64,000 bases of DNA, from the NCBI GenBank assembly GCA_030562195.1, contig CM060202.1, positions 22,864,317 through 22,928,316 of the forward strand, in the 5' to 3' direction. The notes under the pieces are model-generated. The model was not told where the DNA came from, did no database searches, and worked only from the letters and a program-made list of their open reading frames with translations. The position numbers and the translations under genes are program-made. Below are positions 28,601 to 43,600 of this stretch, piece after piece. The first letter of the stretch is position 1. Each line of letters begins with the position of its first letter. This DNA is from Nipponacmea schrenckii. Its lineage: Eukaryota > Mollusca > Gastropoda > Lottiidae.

Positions 28601-31600
28601 GACATTTACATATACTTCTCTTCTATTCTTCGTGAAAGCATGAAGCCTCCGTGGAATAAACCATATATTAATAATGAAGATTGTACCGTCAGGAGAAGGT
28701 CAAAATAACGTAATTCCACTGTAATTTAGTGCAAAGCTGTTGTTATCTAATGATGTATTAATTAAATCAATAAAGATACATTGTTGAGGCTGGCTTCCAG
28801 AGTACCAGTTCTACACTTACATGTTTTTGTCAGCAGAATTTATCAGTTATTTAAAGAATGTTTCTTATTGATTGACACGAATTCAATAAATATATACTGT
28901 ATTAACTTAGTTATATTTTTATATAGACTTGTTTTAATAGTACGTAACATGGTTGTTGACAAGCATTGGTGTGTCTGGATGTTAGGTGGTATGGGGACAA
29001 GATTATGAGCTTACAACTGAATTGGAACCATTGACACTGTTTCACTTTGCTTCATAGTTTCAAAGAAGACTATATGAATAAATATCTTTTCTATATTTTC
29101 ATACCTGATTTTATAACGGTACCTCATGTGAATATAAGACTGGGTTTAAATTATTGTTCTCCGGTACAATATTGTGTAGGTTAAAAGCATTTAAACTTCT
29201 TAAATAAAAAGTATCAGTTGTTGTTTGTAACCTTACATAAATCTGCTGTAAAAACCTGATTAGGTTAACTGCAATGATAACCTCCATTTTAGATTTTTTC
29301 CTGATTGTTACGCATCATTTTGATTTCTCCTGGTGAGCCGTTACCCTTCACAGCGAGTAGTGATCATTTCCACATGTTCTGCACCTGCATTGTAGATAGT
29401 ATCTATAATTATTCCTGTCAGAACCGTGTAGACAAAACCACGGTTTCATCAACAAAAACAATGACATGACACGGTTGTTAATGAAGATTACCAACTCTAT
29501 ATATTATCTATATTATAGTACAATTTGTCTGCTCTCGGGTTATTTTATGTTTCTGCTCCTAAAATACAGTCTATAGTCTACTTAGGGGGGGGGGATAAGC
29601 TATGGCAGAATTAACATAGAAATTATGTTTGATTTTTGCGAAATAAGTATGTCATGACAACCAACTTAATAAAAAAAAGTATATGATATTGGTCTTAAGG
29701 CAAACCTTTTTCAATAAATTTTAGGTTTTGGCACCTGAACTCAGAAGTTAAAGATAATTAGGTCAATAAATTTGAAAACAGCACCTGCATGGAAATATTC
29801 CACAGGATATTAGATATGAAGTACTTCACATGTTGTAGATATTTTGTCTAGGCCAGGTTTAGATCAGACTCTTCTGTTATATAACAGCACTGAAATAATA
29901 TCTGAGGTTTTGTCTGCAGGGATAAATTTTAACATACACAATTCTTACAACAGATGTTAAAAGCTTTCAGAAGTTCTTTAAGGTCATGTCTTGAGAGAAA
30001 AATTGGAATTTATACAGCTCTTGTCAGATGTTAAATAGTGGAGAACAGTTTTTACATTAGAATATGTTATTAAATTCAAGTCAGATCAGTTTATTTTGGA
30101 AGGTTTTTATACTTGTTGATATAGGTTGAATATCACTGTTCTTTTCAAGAGCTTTATTATGAGAAATTGAGAAAAAAATGCTGATGTGTTCGTTTTTAAC
30201 TGGCAGCATTAAAATTGAACCTTGAAGCCATTGAGTAATGGTAAGAGAACATGTTTAGATAAAAAACCTGCAGACATGCACTTTTAGTTACCCTGTTCAA
30301 TATTATCTTTAAAAAGATAGCATGTTAAAAAATATAATTCAAACTAGGTGATGGAATCATGCTTCAAATTACCAGGTGCCTTCAGCATATCATCAAAATA
30401 CAAAGTTGTTGGTGGATAAACTTAGACTTCAATCATCAATACTGCTGACTGTAACAAGATGATTAAATCGAGATTCTGTTATTCAATCTCCAAAAATCTA
30501 GCTCAGCTTTTTAATGTGGATTATCTTACTTTTGAATTTTTTGGATACACCCTCAGGGTCTCCTAGTAGTGACTTGGAGTTGGGCAACAATCATTTTGGT
30601 CCACCAAAGAGATTGATGGCAATACTCATTATTAATAACAGCTCCAAATTGGAGCCTGCACCTCAGAATGCCAGTTTAAGTTAAAAAGGCAAATTTCTAC
30701 CCTGACCTTAAATAAGTGCTTCCTTCGCTTGAATAATGATGCGTTGTTTTACCTCCGCTCTGATCAAAATCATGTCAGTAGTGAGAACTATCAAAGAAGA
30801 TTCCGTGTTCTTCAAGCTCTTTGGAAACCTGATTCCTCGACAGAACCATTGATTATTTTAGCTAACTAAATTATCTTTCCCTTGGAACTGTCACAAGATC
30901 CGTTTGCTAATTATATTTTCTTGTCTTTTATGTAAGAATGGAACTAACAATGTTTCATGGTATTTGATTAACTTCAGTTAATTTCAAGTTTCCATCTAAG
31001 AAAATATCGATGCTAAAAATCTTGTAACTTTTCATTTACTTGTTCACAAAATAATAATCTGCATTTAAATATTTCATTTTAAAACTACACAATATTATTT
31101 ACAATATTAAATTAAGAATTATCTAAAAATTAATTTTAAAACTGCTGAATCTTCAATGGAATGTAAAAACACCTGTTTATTTTACCAGGTTTGTTAACTG
31201 TTTGAATTTAAAAGATAATGGGTACTTAAACTGTATATTTTAATCTATATATACAGCATGATCAAATAAAAAGCAATTGATATAGTTTTATGAATAGTCA
31301 TAGTTATGGTGATATCAATATGTTGCCCATGACCTAATTGACCTAACTTAAACCACCACTGTCCAATAACCTAGATCTCAATCTTGTAAAAAGAACCCAA
31401 TTGTCTGGTTTTGAGATATAACATTTTTAATATCCAATTTTTTGTACAAAATTGGACCATCAGAATGATGAAATGGACTGGAATTGATCAACTTTGTCAC
31501 TTAATTTGGTAAAAAGCAATTTGCCATAAAGATATCAATATAAAGCCAGCCAATTATATTTAACTAGAGAGTCTACTTATTAAAGTTTTATCTAGTTAAA

Positions 31601-34600
31601 TAGAGAGACATGTTATTCAGTAAAACTCTGATGTTAATTCTTATATTGATTTTATTTCCCTCCACCATTATATGATTTGAGTACATTCGACTGTGAATAC
31701 AGGGAAATTGAATGACAATTTGAGCTGCTGTGTAAATGGCTAAAGTAATTGATCTGCTTCAATTCTATGGTTTTAAAGTATTCCATGTTTATTCCTGATT
31801 TAATCCCTGTACTTCAATTCTCCAATTTTATCAATATTCGTTGGGTCAATACACAACATTTGTTCAGACCCTGAGGTTAATACTTCAATAATTTGAAATT
31901 CAAAAAATTGGTTTGCCCTGTTACTAAATTTTCTATTGCTTTCATCATCTGAACTTTGAGAAGAAACAGTATACCACTTCATTCTTAGGATGCAGGTCAT
32001 CATATCCAAACCACAACTCCATTCGTCATACTTCCTCCAGGCTGTAGTAATACAAGTGAGGAAGATTTATTATTCCAAATTTGGCTCTAGAAATTTTATA
32101 AGAGTGTTTCCATCTCCCCCACCCCTACAAAACCAAGTGTATTGGGCTCAGTTTAATACAGGTTAATAAGACCATATCAACCTACAAAACAAAGTGTATT
32201 GGGCTCAGTTTAATACAGGTTAATAAGACCATATCCACCTACAAAACAAAGTGTATTGGGCTCAGTTTAATACAGGTTAATAAGACCATATCCACCTAAA
32301 AACAAAGTGTATTGGGCTCAGTTTAATACAGGTTAATAAGACCATATCCACTTACAAAACAAAGTGTATTGGGCTCAGTTTAATACAGGTTAATAAGACC
32401 ATATCCACCTACAAAACAAAGTGTATTGGGCTCAGTTTAATACAGGTTAATAAGACCATATCCACCTACAAAACAAAGTGTATTGGGCTCAGTTTAATAC
32501 AGGTTAATAAGACCATATCAACCTACAAAACAAAGTGTATTGGGCTCAGTTTAATACAGGTTAATAAGACCATATCCACTTAAAAAACAAAGTGTATTGG
32601 GCTCAGTTTAATACAGGTTAATAAGACCATATCCACCTACAAAACAAAGTGTATTGGGCTCAGTTTAATACAGGTTAATAAGACCATATCCACCTACAAA
32701 ACAAAGTGTATTGGGCTCAGTTTAATACAGGTTAATAAGACCATATCCACCTACAAAACAAAGTGTATTGGGCTCAGTTTAATACAGGTTAATAAGACCA
32801 TATCCACCTACAAAACAAAGTGTATTGGGCTCAGTTTAATACAGGTTAATAAGACCATATCCACCTACAAAACAAAGTGTATTGGGCTCAGTTTAATACA
32901 GGTTAATAAGACCATATCCACTTACAAAACAAAGTGTATTGGGCTGAGTTTAATACAGGTTAATAAGACCATATCCACCTACAAAACAAAGTGTATTGGG
33001 CTCAGTTTAATACAGGTTAATAAGACCATATCCACCTACAAAACAAAGTGTATTGGGCTCAGTTTAATACAGGTTAATAAGACCATATCCACCTACAAAA
33101 CAAAGTGTATTGGGCTCAGTTTAATACAGGTTAATAAGACCATATCCACCTACAAAACAAAGTGTAGTGGGTTTAGTTTAATACAGGTTAATAAGACCAT
33201 ATCCACCTACAAAACAAAGTGTATTGGGCTCAGTTTAATACAGGTTAATAAGACCATATCCACTTACAAAACAAAGTGTATTGGGCTGAGTTTAATACAG
33301 GTTAATAAGACCATATCCACCTACAAAACCAAGTGTATTGGGCTCAGTTTAATACAGGTTAATAAGACCATATCCACTTACAAAACAAAGTGTATTGGGC
33401 TCAGTTTAATACAGGTTAATAAGACCATATCCACCTACAAAACAAAGTGTATTGGGCTCAGTTTAATACAGGTTAATAAGACCATATCCACCTACAAAAC
33501 AAAGTGTATTGGGCTCAGTTTAATACAGGTTAATAAGACCATATCCACCTACAAAACAAAGTGTATTGGGCTCAGTTTAATACAGGTTAATAAGACCATA
33601 TCCACCTACAAAACAAAGTGTATTGGGCTCAGTTTAATACAGGTTAATAAGACCATATCCACCTACAAAACAAAGTGTATTGGGCTCAGTTTAATACAGG
33701 TTAATAAGACCATATCCACCTACAAAACAAAGTGTATTGGGCTCAGTTTAATACAGGTTAATAAGACCATATCAATTGTATTCAGAATAGGATGAATACA
33801 GGCTACTATATATTGTATAAATTATTGATTTGGAACCCAGGCTAATGGCTAACAGCCTTGTTTTCAGACAGTTACAAACTTCCATAAACGTAAATCATTG
33901 TTTAAAACCCAAGTTAAGACTTTCAATTCCATAAAATCGTTATAATCTTTTAGTATGGCTGAAAACTTTCTCGTTTTATATTTAATGGTCGTAGATAGCG
34001 AGGATTGTTTGGCTAGATGACGATGGACGATAATCATTTGACCTAGTTTAAGAACCAATCATGGTGTCAGATCAATCGTAGAACTAACTTAGAAACAAGT
34101 GTTACTAACTAACTCTCGACCTTAATCTGCTAGTTAAATATCCATCGCTAGCCACAACGTATTACTACACGGACATTATTTGTCGTCATTGATTGAACAT
34201 AAATACAGAACTACTTTAATGATGGCACCAAGTTTCTATTTACACCGTTAAAAGATAATCGATACGCCTCAAGCTATCTAGATCATAAGTAAATAGGAAA
34301 GTATTTTTAGTCAAGTTGTTTTTCCCTCCAAATTGAAGCGGCTTTGTTTATATTTGTACATGAGAGTCCTGGATAAGAGTTAACTGTCGGTCTCATTGTT
34401 CCTGCCCAGTGTATTACTGTCAATTTAACATGCTCTGGGTTTAAACAGTCGCAGTTTTGTCAATACATAGACGTTTGTACACTGCCATTTATTTGCTACA
34501 AGCTATCCCTTCTCAAGATTCACATCAAATTCTCAAACAAAAACCCAAATTTGTGGAATAGCTGGCAGGTTGGTTTTCCATGAAAATAGGTTCCCTTGAA

Positions 34601-37600
34601 CTGCGGAGCAATTGAAGTTAATGATATGTATATCAGAATACAACTTACATATATTTATTCAATGTACTGAATTAAAGGGATTAAACCTTTGTTTGATAAA
34701 TAAGAAATTTTTTGAAATATAGGCCGAATGTGAATCTTAAGATTGGTACCAGTTTGAAAAATTTTAATTCAAAAGAATGCCACTTAAACACTATTTCTGC
34801 TAGTTTATGCTCAAATGCATTAATAGATTATATTGAGAAAAATTTGAAATTACCTGAAATATTTTAATTAGAGTACTTGTGATTTAAAAATTTACTAGAT
34901 CTCAAGTGGTGACCAAGTGGTTGCTATGGTAATACCTTGATTTATAAAAAAATACTGGTAGAATTATATAAGTCTATTTTGTAAACCTAGATTTGGTCAT
35001 TGTATTAATGTTGATTTTAAAAATCAGAAAGTACAACAAAAACATTTTTTGGACCACAATGTATGTTATTGGACCACAGTGTATGTTATTGGACCACATT
35101 GTATGTTATTGGACCACAGTGTATGTTATTGGACCACAGTGTATGTTATTGGACCACATTGTATGTTATTGGACCACAGTGTATGTTATTGGACCACATT
35201 GTATGTTATTGGACCACAGTGTATGTTATTGGACCACATTGTATGTTATTGGACCACAGTGTATGTTATTGGACCACAGTGTATGTTATTGGACCACAGT
35301 GTATGTTATTGGACCACATTGTAAAGTTATTGGACCACATTGTAATGTTATTGGACCACAGTGTAAAGTTATTGGACCACATTGTAAAGTTATTGGACCA
35401 CAGTGTAAAGTTATTGGACCACATTGTAAAGTTATTGGACCACAGTGTATGTTATTGGACCACAGTGTATGTTATTGGACCACAGTGTATGTTATTGGAC
35501 CACAGTGTATGTTATTGGAACTTTTCACATTGTAAAGTTATTGGCACATTGTAAAGTTATTGAACCACATTGTAAAGTTATTGAACCACATTGTAAAGTT
35601 ATTGAACCACATTGTAAAGTTATTGAACCACATTGTAAAGTTATTGGGCCACTCTCTAGTAAAATTATTATGTAGTGTAGTAAACTTCCTTGAAACTTGT
35701 AACTGTTGCTCTTTTAAATATTGTGTTTTATCAATGTTTTGTCATGTTTTTAGCATTTTAAAGAATGGAATTTCGACAAAACTAGGTTAATTAGAAATAT
35801 AATTAAAACAATGACTAGAAGTCAATTAAACAAGGTAAATATAAGCCAGGTATTAGTTAATTATCAGTGATTATAACAACTTCTGTTCTGTCTGTTATAA
35901 GGCCACCTTACTCTTTACAGAATATAACAGGTAAAAACCAGGTGAACTCAGAAGAAACAGTGAAGATATTTTGACATTGTCTACAGACTGGTAGAAATAT
36001 GTTGATTGCTTTAACAGTACAATATGTTCAGTTCATTTAACCCTTTAAACACCAGATTTCATTTAGAACAGTTAAACCACAGTTTAAACCTTTTCAGGTC
36101 AATTGACACCTTTTTCAGACAGATTCTATACCAATAAGATTTGAATATTTACTGAGCTATCTGTAACTTTTTAATGCTTTGTGATTTAATTTGTACTTTC
36201 ATACTTGCTGATTGTCGAGTGCCAGTGGTAGGGCAGTCAGAATGTTGGTCACCTCTCAGTAAAACATCTTTGAAACTAAATATTGGTCAGCAATACTAGA
36301 CTAGTGGATCTAGAATAATGAATAAAATAGTCTGTTTAAAGTGCATTTATAATGGAATTATGGATTCAAAAGGGTTAACTAGATTAGAGAGTGTTAAAAT
36401 GATTAGAGTTCACTCCCCCTGGTATGTTCCGCTCTAATTATACCATGTTCTCTAGACTGAGAATAAATAAACACATTGTAGCTGAAAATTGTTAAAAAAT
36501 AACCACCTTTACTGTGTTTAGTTATAAATAACAAGACTTATAATAATAAAATTAGTTTTTGTCTTCAAAGTGATGAGTGTAAAATAGAAAATGTGAATTT
36601 AAACAGAAACAAGTCGACAGTTAAAACCAAATTACTGATATTTTCTTCCAAACACATGTAGTAACCAAAAGCAAAAGTTCAGGACATGCTATCAAGTCTT
36701 TTACTGCAGACAGCGTTATATAGCATTTAGCTGTCCTTCTGATGAGACTAAAAATGTGCTGTGCGTTCTTAAGCTTTAGATGGTTCCAAGGAAATACAGG
36801 AAAGAAAAAAACTAATCAGTGCACAATGCATGGTGTTGCTTGTCCTAGTTAGCACAACCAAACTGTCCTTTATGACCTATTTTAAAATATTTAAATAATA
36901 AACAAGATTGTGGTGGTATTGAAATAAAATATTATTATAACGAGTTAAACTAGAGATAAAAGGATTATATTGTTATTATTATATTACACCTGTCACAGTT
37001 ATTATTATATATAGGATATTAACTTATATTCAAATAATTAGGTCATATCAATGTCATTATCAGTATATTGCTTTGTTTTTTAATTAAAGGGATGGTAAGG
37101 AGTTTTTACTAATATTTTATGTGTATCAGGGAGACTGATAGGGTCAATTTACACCATTATAATTTTCTTATAAGCATCTTGTAGTTCATACAATTCTATT
37201 AAAACTAAGTGTTGTATGAAGTCACTTATACAAAAGGTCCTTGTGATATTAGCAGATTTTGTGATTACTTTTAGTTATATTTCAGATCAATTATGGAACC
37301 ATCAATAGTATTATTTCATATATAAACCAATTTATTTCAAATGATTATATTAAGAAAAGTTAATTATTTTAATTAAAGAGATTTGAACACATGCTATAAT
37401 TATAGAAGATAATCAATAGAAGATCTAGAAATAAGTTCTATAAAAAACTAAAATAAATTATGGATAAGTTATATAGTGTCACGATTATACCAGGCTCCTT
37501 TCTCTGTAATTATTATACATTCCTAAAATAGACTCCATTATTAACATTAAATATATCATCTGACCATTAACACCCCATCATCTTAATTTGACTCCCAACA

Positions 37601-40600
37601 GATGGAGATTAGTAGTAGGATTATCACTGGACAATGTGGGAGGTTAAAACATGACTGGATGATTTGCACTACTCAATAGGGGTGAACAATATTACTAATG
37701 AGAAGCTTGATTTTTTTTTTCCTATAATGGGATTTCTAGTGTACATTTAGCGCTGAAATAATTTGACTTTCCAAAGAAGCAGGAATATTTAGTTCAACAT
37801 CTGATGTCGCTCAAATTTGTTTTGTAAACCAGCTGTTGGCTTTGAAAATCATTCACATTAGAATTTACATATCAATGTATCAATGTATAAATAAATATGA
37901 ACAATTGATATGCAAGACACAATCAAATGCCTTGCGAAAATCTTATAATTTTTACTATATACTAAAAACATATTAATATTATTGTCTATGAAAGAATGAA
38001 CAAGTGTAGTTGATAACAAAGTGAAATATCATGATATTCTAAATAAATTATAACATGTTATTTAACTGTGATGATATCTCTGGTATATAATCACTTGTTA
38101 CCAGGTTACATTTATAAATATCATCATTATCATCTATTACATTTCTCATCATTATATTGATTACATTTCATTGATTAGTGATGATTACAATCTTCAATTT
38201 TAATCAAGTTGATCTTTTTACTTCACTCTGGAACTCAAGGCTAAGTATTGTGTATGATTTTTGAAGTATGTAATAAGTGGAGATCTAACTGAACATTGTT
38301 AATTTGGGAGTTTTGGCAGATACTTGATTACCATTAAAGGGACATATTCCACAAAGAATAGAAAATTGGTATCATTCACCATTAAAGTAACATAGTTGAT
38401 CAAAGAGTAGAAATTGAGTATCTTGCGTCCCCTTTACCATCATGAAGATACAGGCATCTGAATGAGGCAAATATGAGAAGAAGACGTCAAGGCCTTCTGT
38501 GTTCAGTAGTTGAAACTCCATGATATTTGCCTCACTGTGCCGTAACTAGTTTCTAGTCACGATGTAATTAAAGTACCAGTAGGTGGAAGCACTAGTTAAT
38601 AATTGACCAATCAATTCAAGTGTTATTTATCTAACCTTTAACCTTAGCTCATACAATTGTATAATTATCAGTGAGAAATTTGAATTTATTACCATAATGA
38701 CATTCTAACGATTTAATTGGTTACTTGATTAACGACACAATCTGATTGGCCGAGTTTCAAACGCTTGCATGATATATAAATATATAAACTATTGTACATT
38801 GAAGGAATTATGTAGAACGCATTTTCCATATATGGCAAAAAAAAAAACCAGCATAGTTTTGAAATACTCGAAGGGGATTGGAAACAAGTTAAAAAAAAAC
38901 CCCAAAAAACCCTGATGTTGAAGATAGTGATCTTGATCAAAATTAAAATGTTGGGAAAAATTCTCTTTTATGATTTAATTCATGCAGACAACGTTTGATA
39001 GATCTGAAAACTAGTCTGTTGTATTACCAATGAACTTGCTAAACAAGACATATAACTTAAAGCACCCAGATCAGGCTCTTGGACAATGATATATCTTCTA
39101 AAAAAATTCCATAAATATGTCCAAAATCCTTGTGTAAAACCAGAACTGGGTACACTGATCACTATGGGTTAAAGGTTAAATAAAATAGATGATAACCTTG
39201 GTAACACCTTGCCACCTGGGGTTGTTATTTTACATTGTTTAGTTCATGTTATATGTTATTTTAACATACATCAATGACAGAAAGGGGTGTCAACTGATAT
39301 TTCAGCGTTATTTTTACTTGCACTGCCTATTCAAATTCCTATAAAGTTCACCATGACAACATTTTCAATGTAGACTCTATGGAAGGGAAAGGACGAACTC
39401 GGCAAGTGAGTGAAATAAGAATGAAAAGGGTCGAGATTTGAACCTTTGCAACCATGCTGTGTGTAATCTGGTAAATACTAGATCAGCAGCATTAGACTAT
39501 TCAGTTATGGTTTCCAACAGTCAAGGGATCTTGAACAAGCACAGCCTGTATGAAACAAGGCCTTGACTTATTGATCTATCAAAAAAAAAAGCTGAAATTT
39601 TTACATATTGGCCCATCTAACCTGCTTCATTGTCAATATGATCTTCAGAGGGTTAGTCTTTCCTGATTAGCAAAGACAACAGGAAGATGTGATCACATTT
39701 TTTACAAAAAGGGAAATCTGACACCAAGGTGCCTTGTGTTCAAATCCTTATCAAGGTAGAAGAATTCTTTTGATGGCTGTGCCAATGTTTTTGAGAGTTG
39801 ACCAGGTATCTGATGTCATCCCTTAATACTGACATTGTGTAAGATTAATTATCAGCTGTTTGAAAGGTGGGATTAATTATCAGCTGTTTGAAAGGTGGGA
39901 TTAATTATCAGCTGTTTGAAAGGTGGGTAAGGCATTTGTGTATACTGTACATCCAAGTTGATAATATGAATAAATCTTGTTTTATAAGACCAATCAATTA
40001 AGATATCTTGCAATTAGCGGGTAACATATAAAAACTAATTGATAATATATTTAATATCATATAGCGTTGTGACCTTCACATATTGCATTCGTTGACCTTC
40101 TCATTATAAACTTGATTAATCGAGAAAAATGACATTAGTCAGCATAAAATCTGATGTCATATTATCTTGCAGTATTGATTGCAGGTTCCGGGGAATTTAC
40201 TATTAGTTGATTGGCCAGACTGTTTATTATTGACGTCAATATATGAACAATAAAAGTATATCAGATTGCACCATGAGTTTACAATATTCAATAAATGTTC
40301 TCATATTTTTGATTTAAACAATATTTATTAATAATAAGTACAATATGATATACAAAGGCAATTAAAAAGAGGATACAGAGACATGCTTGTACAGGCTTAT
40401 ATTTTTGTTATAACATTATAATTTATATATTCTATTTGATATTGGACATGCAAATTGATACAAGTTTTGTCTTGAAGCATTGAGAATGTGAACACAATAA
40501 CCTAATATATAGATACAGATTGTATTTGTATTTAAAATCTTAAAACAGCTGAACAAATCTGACATGCTCTCTGTATCCCAGTATCTTATCTTGGTAGTGT

Positions 40601-43600
40601 AATTGATAACAATAGTTCTAAATTTGAATTCAGAAATGCTTAAAATATTAAAATAACTAGTGAAGTTTCAACTAGAATAGGTTGACAATCTCTCCACCCC
40701 CCTCTCCACCCCCCTCCAATCTTGATCTAGCAGAATTTATTGAACACAGTAACCAAAAAATAGAATTATTTTTCATTATTAAGATACAAGTATTGAAATT
40801 AAGAATGCAAAGGGTTTGTTATTTTAAACAATATATTCCAAGTCTGAACTCGAATGGTAATTTGATTGCAATTTCTTTGTTATAACACATAATAGTACCA
40901 TGTATAAAGGGGAACTGAAACAAGGAAGAACAAAGCTACGAAGTCTAGATCTAATTATTTATGCAGATAAAACAATGGTTGTTATACCAATGTATTACCA
41001 TGTCTTTATGTTGCTATTGTTACGCAATTATTGATTTGCTGCGGGATGATAACCCGGAGATTCATTTATCTATCATGTAATAATAATCACGACCTTTTCT
41101 TGTTAACTGCTGCGTAACTTCTGGAACGAGAGAATCTTGTCATGTATTGCGTTCTTAACTTCTGACTCATTGAGTTATAATAGGTGTCTGTTGTCAAGGT
41201 CACATAAATACAACTTTGATGGTTGCCAGGCCAACTTCAAAAGACTGCAAAAGATTACTTTAAACTTTTAGTTAATGACCACACCTCAGTTTTCCATGTG
41301 TGGATATCTTTACTTTACCAAAAGATATTCAGATATTTCAGTTTACTGTAAATCTGTTTTCCAATATTCAGAAATGTTGCATGATAATTGAATTGTCTTT
41401 TTTCTAAGATATATAAATCTGGATAAGATGAAGTGATCTATGTATCAGGCTTGTTTTCAATGTGTTATTAAATTATTTTTTTTATTAAAAATCTTGATAT
41501 GGAATAGCTATGGGAAGGCTTCCTTATTTTCAATATTATATTCCATATATAGCTGGTCACATCATTAGAATGTATTTCCTGTAAAGTAGAACTGAAACCA
41601 GGAAGATCAAAGTAACCTATAGGGATTAGTCACTACTGAATTTAACTGTTTTACTATAGAATATAACCAATGATCGTAAAGTATGATATTGTCCAATCGC
41701 TTATTACACAGAAGGAAATGATGTAATGACCATTAATATTCGATGGGTGTTATACATTATTTAAGTTGATATGAGTCACCATATAAATATTGATATATAA
41801 GTAAACAAAGCCATGATATACTTGTAATAACTTGTGTCTGTTAAGTAAGAAATAATAGAGACAATGCAGACTGTCATGTGGCATGCCCATAAATCATGAT
41901 TAATATTAAATAATACCTATATGTGGTAATATAACGCCTTTTATTCTCCAATATTATTGAGATTTATGGTCGTCTTTACATACATAACAGTTGAACCTTA
42001 CTATTAAACCAATTATCTATAGTAGGTTAAGTCCCTTTAAGGCTTAAAATCAAGTTCCTTAGTAACAAAATTGATAAAAATTACTTGATTCAAAATTATT
42101 TGTTGGAAATGAAAAATAGACATTACAAAGAAAGAAAATTATTTGACATAATAACTAACATAGACAATGTTGTCAATTATATGAGAAAAATAAATCTTCT
42201 ATTGTGGAAAATCTAAATAATTCTTAAAGAAAATAATTATATTTTCAAAAAAATGCTCTTTTAATTTGTCTGTTATTGAATTATTCTTAGAATTAAACTG
42301 CATGTCTGGAAATTGAATATTGATATTTGAAACGTTTTTAGATGAAATTCACAGTAAATAAAGAGTTTCTAAGTTTCTGGACAAAGAATCTGAATACATC
42401 TGTGACTGAAAATTGATTTTTATTCACAATGGCTTCATTTATTTTAAATGCATATTGAAGTTTACACTGGATGACTCATTTTACAGAGAATAAGCTGAGA
42501 TTAAAAAAGAAATGCTTCAATCTTTCTGAGTTTTTTTTTTTCATTTTGTGTTAGTTTGACATGGCTGGTTATTTTTTTTTTACCTTTCACTCTTTACAGC
42601 TGGTGGTGTCAAAGTATGGATTATTTTACGACTTGCTACTAGATGTTAACCCTGTGTTTGCCTTCTGTTATCTAGTGAATTGTTACTGTCTTTAATATTA
42701 TATTGATGGATGTGGCTTACCTTTCTTCTGTTGAGTAGATAGCGTTACTTTTCAATCACAAAAACAACTTGTAATGTGTGATACAAAGTAACTAAAGTTA
42801 TACCTTTTATTGCATCATTGCCTATTATTAGAGCAGTATTTGTAGTAACCTTCCTTTTCAGCAATGATATTTTTAATCATGCATTGCCCTATGATAATAA
42901 ATAAAAAATTTGAATTTAAAAGCTGCAATCATGCATGAAATAAAAATAGAGTGAAAGCGATCAACATATTGAAGTTTTATCATTGTGTTTGTCTAGACAA
43001 TATAAGTATAATATTATTGTAACATTTTTATCATTCTTATTACCAGGTGTCAATAGAGAGATATTGATCTTTATACAATACAATCTATAATATATTCTGT
43101 TAAATAGTAACCTACTGTCTTCATTAGCCCATTAGGTGCAGAAAAGTAGGACGTAAAACTCCATTTCATTTCATTTGAATAGTAACCTAAACTTCAACCA
43201 TCCTAATCTCTATATAAAGTTTTACCTCATGTTAATTAAGTACAGTACTATATATTGAATCCTGCTTGTTCTATTAAAGTAAGATTATCAGCAATTTAAT
43301 AAATCTTTCTAGGGTCTTATTCACCAAAACTTAACTTAAATAAAAATATTTTAGGAATACAGTAATCTGATTGGATAAAAAAGCTTATTTTAAAATAAAT
43401 TTTAGTGATTGACCAATCAGTTGACTGAACACTAAAATCATCTTAAGTCAAGTTTTCAAGATAAAGGCTTCTGATGTGCTGAAAAATTCAATTCTTTAGG
43501 AACATTTAACTTAGAATAGAAAAGATGGTACCCTCGTTCATTCTTGGACAAGTGTTAAAACAGAAGTATACAACAGCCCAAACAGAAATCAAATCAAACT

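Noticed and set aside
32124..33774. CRISPR-like regular repeats
   Set aside because: The array has no unique spacers. It is a head-to-tail satellite in an animal genome.
34993..35554. Long open frames of 163-180 codons with repeated Cys-Tyr-Trp and Leu-Leu-Asp peptides
   Set aside because: They come from a 20/21-bp tandem repeat that lacks stops in several frames at once. There is no domain, no splice context and no sign of selection on one frame.
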